Under the pieces are notes generated by a model. The model worked only from the letters and a program-made list of their open reading frames with translations. It had not been told where the DNA came from and made no database searches. 64,000 nucleotides of DNA from Flavobacterium tistrianum. Its GTDB lineage: Bacteria; Bacteroidota; Bacteroidia; Flavobacteriales; Flavobacteriaceae. The first letter of the stretch is position 1, and every line of letters starts with the position of its first letter. The stretch covers positions 124,001 through 188,000 of the forward strand of contig NZ_QJRH01000065.1 in assembly GCF_003254545.1 (NCBI RefSeq). The letters run 5' to 3'. Positions 60,074 to 64,000 of the stretch are shown in pieces. Position numbers and translations under genes: made by a program.

Positions 60074-61273
60074 TTAGCGTAGCGCATCCTCAACATCGCT
60101 CAGCTTTCCATCAATTTCCCCCACTTGCAAGCCTAAAATATGAGCAATCAAAGGATAAACGGAAACATTCTGAAACGTTTTTACTTTTTTATTGACTTTA
60201 AATGCAGGACCTTTTGCATAAAAAATAGCATGCATATCTTTTTCTTCGTTATCATAACCATGCGTTCCGCCATTTATATGTGTGCTTTCTTTGCTTACTA
60301 AACTCCAACCTTTATTGGCTTCAATAACAAAATCATGTACGCGCGGATTCGTTCCATAATGCAATCTTTTTGGAACCTCAGTCGATTTCCAGAATTTAAT
60401 ATGAGGCACTTTTTTCAAAGCATTGGCAATAGAATCTTGATAGCCAGGTTTTGCCTGCAAACTCATAATTGGGTTAATTACGTCTTTATAACCTAACCAT
60501 TCTGGTTTTAAATAATCTAACACGGCTATTTTTTTGTCGTTGCTGATAGTCGCCATTCCGTGGTCTGAAACGATAATCAAATTGATTTGTTTCCCAATAG
60601 GCAGCTGATCTAATTTTCTAGATATTTCTCCCATAATAGAATCCATTTTTATGACCATTTTTTCAGTTTTTGGCGAAAGCGGACCAAAATTATGACCTGT
60701 ATGATCAGGTTCGTCAAAATATAAAGTCACTAAATGAGGGCGCTGTTTTTCTGGAAGCTGTAGCCATTTCATAACCGTGTCGATTCTCGCTCCGTATGGA
60801 ACTTTGCCATCATAATTTTTGAAATAGCTCGGATTTCTTTTGTCAATATCAGAACCTGGCCAAAAGAAAGAGGCTGTTTTTACGCCTTGTTCTTCAGCTA
60901 AATTCCAAATCGGATTTCCACCATAAAATCTTGAATCATTTTTTGCATTACTTGATAAAGAAAAAGACTGATTCAAAGAGGCATCATAAAAAACATTATT
61001 GATAATTCCGTGATGATCCGGATAAAGCCCTGTAACGATCGAATAGTGATTCGGGAAAGTTTTGCTTGGATAAGATGGTTTCATGGATTTGGCATGAACG
61101 CCTTCTTTTTCAATTTGTTTCAGATTCGGAAGATCATACATTTTGCCATAATCCCAACGAAATCCATCCATAGAAATTAAAACAACGTAATTGTCTTTGC
61201 TATTTTGGGCTTGTAAAAAGAATGAAAGTGAAAGAAAAACTAAAGATAGGAGTGAGGTAAAATGCTTTTTCAT
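60074..61273 (-). CDS. Secreted nucleotide pyrophosphatase/phosphodiesterase-like protein
   Basis: The 399-residue protein starts with a signal peptide (MKKHFTSLLSLVFLSLSFFLQAQ). It has the metal sites and nucleophile of the NPP group of alkaline-phosphatase-like enzymes: ISMDGFRWDY, PSYPSKTFPNHYSIVTGLYPDHHGI with the Thr nucleophile, DEPDHTGHNFGP, VSDHGMATI and THGYDNEEKDMHAIF. It should cleave nucleotide or lipid phosphodiesters outside the cytoplasm. The -7 element lies at 61296-61303. It is monocistronic between two repeat clusters. Confidence 0.9.
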   Translation of the reverse strand: MKKHFTSLLSLVFLSLSFFLQAQNSKDNYVVLISMDGFRWDYGKMYDLPNLKQIEKEGVHAKSMKPSYPSKTFPNHYSIVTGLYPDHHGIINNVFYDASLNQSFSLSSNAKNDSRFYGGNPIWNLAEEQGVKTASFFWPGSDIDKRNPSYFKNYDGKVPYGARIDTVMKWLQLPEKQRPHLVTLYFDEPDHTGHNFGPLSPKTEKMVIKMDSIMGEISRKLDQLPIGKQINLIIVSDHGMATISNDKKIAVLDYLKPEWLGYKDVINPIMSLQAKPGYQDSIANALKKVPHIKFWKSTEVPKRLHYGTNPRVHDFVIEANKGWSLVSKESTHINGGTHGYDNEEKDMHAIFYAKGPAFKVNKKVKTFQNVSVYPLIAHILGLQVGEIDGKLSDVEDALR

Positions 61274-61295
61274 TTTTAATGTTATTGTGAAGTTG

Positions 61296-61303
61296 CAAAG
61301 GTA
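61296..61303 (-). promoter_or_regulatory. -7 element of the pyrophosphatase-like gene
   Basis: On the minus strand it reads TACCTTTG (TAnnTTTG), ending 22 bases before the ATG. Confidence 0.55.
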
Positions 61304-61352
61304 TTGATAACAGATTTTTTAAAGAAAAAGAGAATGTTAAATAAAAAAAGGG

Positions 61353-61604
61353 TTGCCACTAATTGCACGAATTTCCACGAATTGTTTTTCTTTTTAGCCA
61401 CAGATTACACAGATTAAAAGGATTTCTTTGTTAGGTACACTGAAATTTTTCACGCAGATTTTACAGATTTAAGCAGATTAATTTTTATAATCTAAAATCT
61501 GCATAAAATAAAAATCATTTTAATCTGTGTAATCTGTGGCAAATTAAAATATGCGCAAAAGATTGAAAAAACTAATTCGTGAAAATTAGTGCAATTAGTG
61601 GCAA
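61353..61604. repeat. Three-layer nested palindromic element before groEL
   Basis: Layer 1: TTGCCACTAATTGCACGAAT at 61353 faces ATTAGTGCAATTAGTGGCAA ending at 61604. Layer 2: AGCCACAGATTACACAGATT at 61396 faces AATCTGTGTAATCTGTGGC at 61522-61540. Layer 3: GCAGATTTTACAGATTTAAG at 61454 faces AATCTAAAATCTGC at 61489-61502. Each layer is a different repeat word set. No gene is in this gap. Confidence 0.85.
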
Positions 61605-61640
61605 ACAAAAAAAAGCGCCAGATAAAAATCTAGCGCTTTT
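61604..61640 (-). terminator. Intrinsic terminator of the groES-groEL operon
   Basis: AAAAGCGCCAGAT at 61611 pairs with ATCTAGCGCTTTT ending at 61640, and the minus strand runs into a T tract. Confidence 0.85.
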
Positions 61641-61661
61641 AATTTTTAAGAAGAGAACGAA

Positions 61662-63323
<1,662 letters not shown>

Positions 63324-63370
63324 TCAAGTTAAATGAATTTCTTAATACTTCTTACTTAATACAATATTTT

Positions 63371-63646
63371 TTAGATGATCGCTAAGATGTCATCTTCGCG
63401 CATGATTAGATAATCAGTGCCTTCTAGTTTCAACTCGGTTCCTGCATATTTACCATAAAGAACAGTATCTCCAACTTTTACAGTCATTGTGTGATCTTTA
63501 GTTCCGTTTCCTACTGCAACTACAGTTCCTTTTTGTGGTTTCTCTTTGGCAGTATCTGGAATAAAAATACCTGAGGCAGTTTTAGTTTCAGCTGCAACAG
63601 GCTCAATAAGTACGCGGTCTGAAAGCGGTTTAATGTTTAAAGCCAT
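63371..63646 (-). CDS. groES: Co-chaperonin GroES (Cpn10)
   Basis: The 91-residue protein has [41 protein letters not shown] and the C-terminal [12 protein letters not shown], with the usual mobile loop. It caps GroEL. I see no CIRCE element upstream, so HrcA control is not indicated. The upstream secG gene ends about 140 bases away behind a terminator. Confidence 0.98.
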   Translation of the reverse strand: MALNIKPLSDRVLIEPVAAETKTASGIFIPDTAKEKPQKGTVVAVGNGTKDHTMTVKVGDTVLYGKYAGTELKLEGTDYLIMREDDILAII

Positions 63647-63735
63647 GATTTTATATTATTATAAGTTATACGATTTTTTTCTGTTCTATAAACTTTCAGA
63701 AATTGTGCCATGCTAGAAAAACTGACATTATTTCT

Positions 63736-63768
63736 TAAAAAAAATGCCAGCTTTGACAGGCTGGCATT
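63736..63768 (-). terminator. Intrinsic terminator after secG
   Basis: AATGCCAGC at 63743-63751 pairs with GCTGGCATT at 63760-63768, and the minus strand continues into a T run. Confidence 0.85.
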
Positions 63769-63789
63769 AGATTTTATATAGAGCTTCTA

Positions 63790-64000
63790 TTATTTAGCTG
63801 GTGCTGGAGTTGCAGGAGCTGGTGTAGTTCCTTGCGCTGGAGCTGCTGGTGCGTTTGCAGGAGCTTCAGTTTTATCAATGATTTTAGATTCTGTATCGCT
63901 TAAAGATCCAGAGAAGCTTAAGCTAGAAAGTAAAATTAGCACAATTAAAACAGTAGCCAAAGTCCAAGTACTTTTATCTAAAAAGTCAGTTGTTTTTTGT
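63790..64000 (-). CDS. secG: Preprotein translocase subunit SecG, 5' part outside the window
   Basis: The 70 C-terminal codons encode KTTDFLDKSTWTLATVLIVL, the second SecG membrane helix, then FSGSLSDTESKIIDKTEAP and a Pro-Ala-rich tail ending APATPAPAK. The frame is open at the right edge, so the start is beyond 64000. SecG helps SecYE move proteins across the inner membrane. The order secG-groES-groEL is familiar from flavobacteria. The Ala/Pro tail is longer than in E. coli SecG. Confidence 0.85.
   Translation of the reverse strand, partial: QKTTDFLDKSTWTLATVLIVLILLSSLSFSGSLSDTESKIIDKTEAPANAPAAPAQGTTPAPATPAPAK

Noticed and set aside
63647..63735. CIRCE or sigma-54 promoter before groES
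   Set aside because: No TTAGCACTC inverted repeat is present. A minus-strand TGGCAC-like string near 63705 lacks a proper TTGC at the -12 position.

Overview
The window is a contiguous piece of a Bacteroidota chromosome, most likely a Flavobacterium or a very close relative. The DNA is AT-rich. It carries the gliding genes gldB and gldC, Bacteroidetes-type promoters (TAnnTTTG at -7), few Shine-Dalgarno sequences, many small SPII lipoproteins, and a flavobacterial gene order (nadE-gldB-gldC; mraZ to ftsZ; groEL-groES-secG).

Layout. 1-9970: cell-wall L,D-transpeptidases, a frameshifted GNAT gene, two identical tRNA-Gly genes, peptidase E, three tandem carboxypeptidase-regulatory-like proteins with a DUF6702-like gene, an M1 metallopeptidase, TatA and a PAP2 phosphatase. 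9970-18260: a PhyH-type dioxygenase bracketed by two 125-bp palindromic elements, an O-methyltransferase, YceI-family secreted proteins with an outer-membrane beta-barrel, rlmN and a lipoprotein. 18400-28700: a polyprenyl synthase, an ECF-sigma operon, dnaG, a LuxR response regulator, nadE, gldBC, engB and an alpha/beta hydrolase. 29000-46400: a complete dcw (division and cell wall) operon, mraZ-rsmH-ftsL-ftsI-murE-mraY-murD-[four-helix-bundle gene]-ftsW-murG-[63-aa membrane protein]-murC-ftsQ-ftsA-ftsZ, followed by a YqeY protein and tRNA-Arg. 46450-52200: small accessory genes and about 1 kb of repeat DNA. 52480-55940: an XRE regulator and a three-gene Thoeris anti-phage operon (SIR2-SLOG ThsA plus two different TIR proteins). 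55940-64000: a LytS/LytR-type two-component pair, a SulP transporter, a nucleotide pyrophosphatase-like enzyme, groEL-groES and the end of secG.

Points that stand out. (1) The Thoeris operon keeps every residue I could align with Bacillus cereus ThsA and has two dissimilar TIR signal-makers. (2) A four-helix-bundle gene of the 23S-intervening-sequence family sits between murD and ftsW in the loop of a 31-bp inverted repeat that starts in the murD stop codon and ends in the ftsW start codon. A near-identical element without a gene lies before tRNA-Arg. (3) Intergenic spaces hold several families of nested palindromes, often two or three layers deep. (4) Two YceI promoters share an FNR/CRP-like operator at identical spacing from the -7 element. 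(5) AAAGTGGT-type boxes repeat at 10-11 bp steps before mraZ. (6) Several genes have the -7 element four or five bases from the ATG, implying leaderless mRNAs. (7) DnaG lacks all four CHC2 zinc ligands.

How the genes work together: the dcw operon makes lipid II and the divisome, and the L,D-transpeptidases and PAP2 phosphatase probably act on the same envelope. GldB/C, TatA, SecG and the many lipoproteins serve surface export and motility. Thoeris is the clear accessory defence module.
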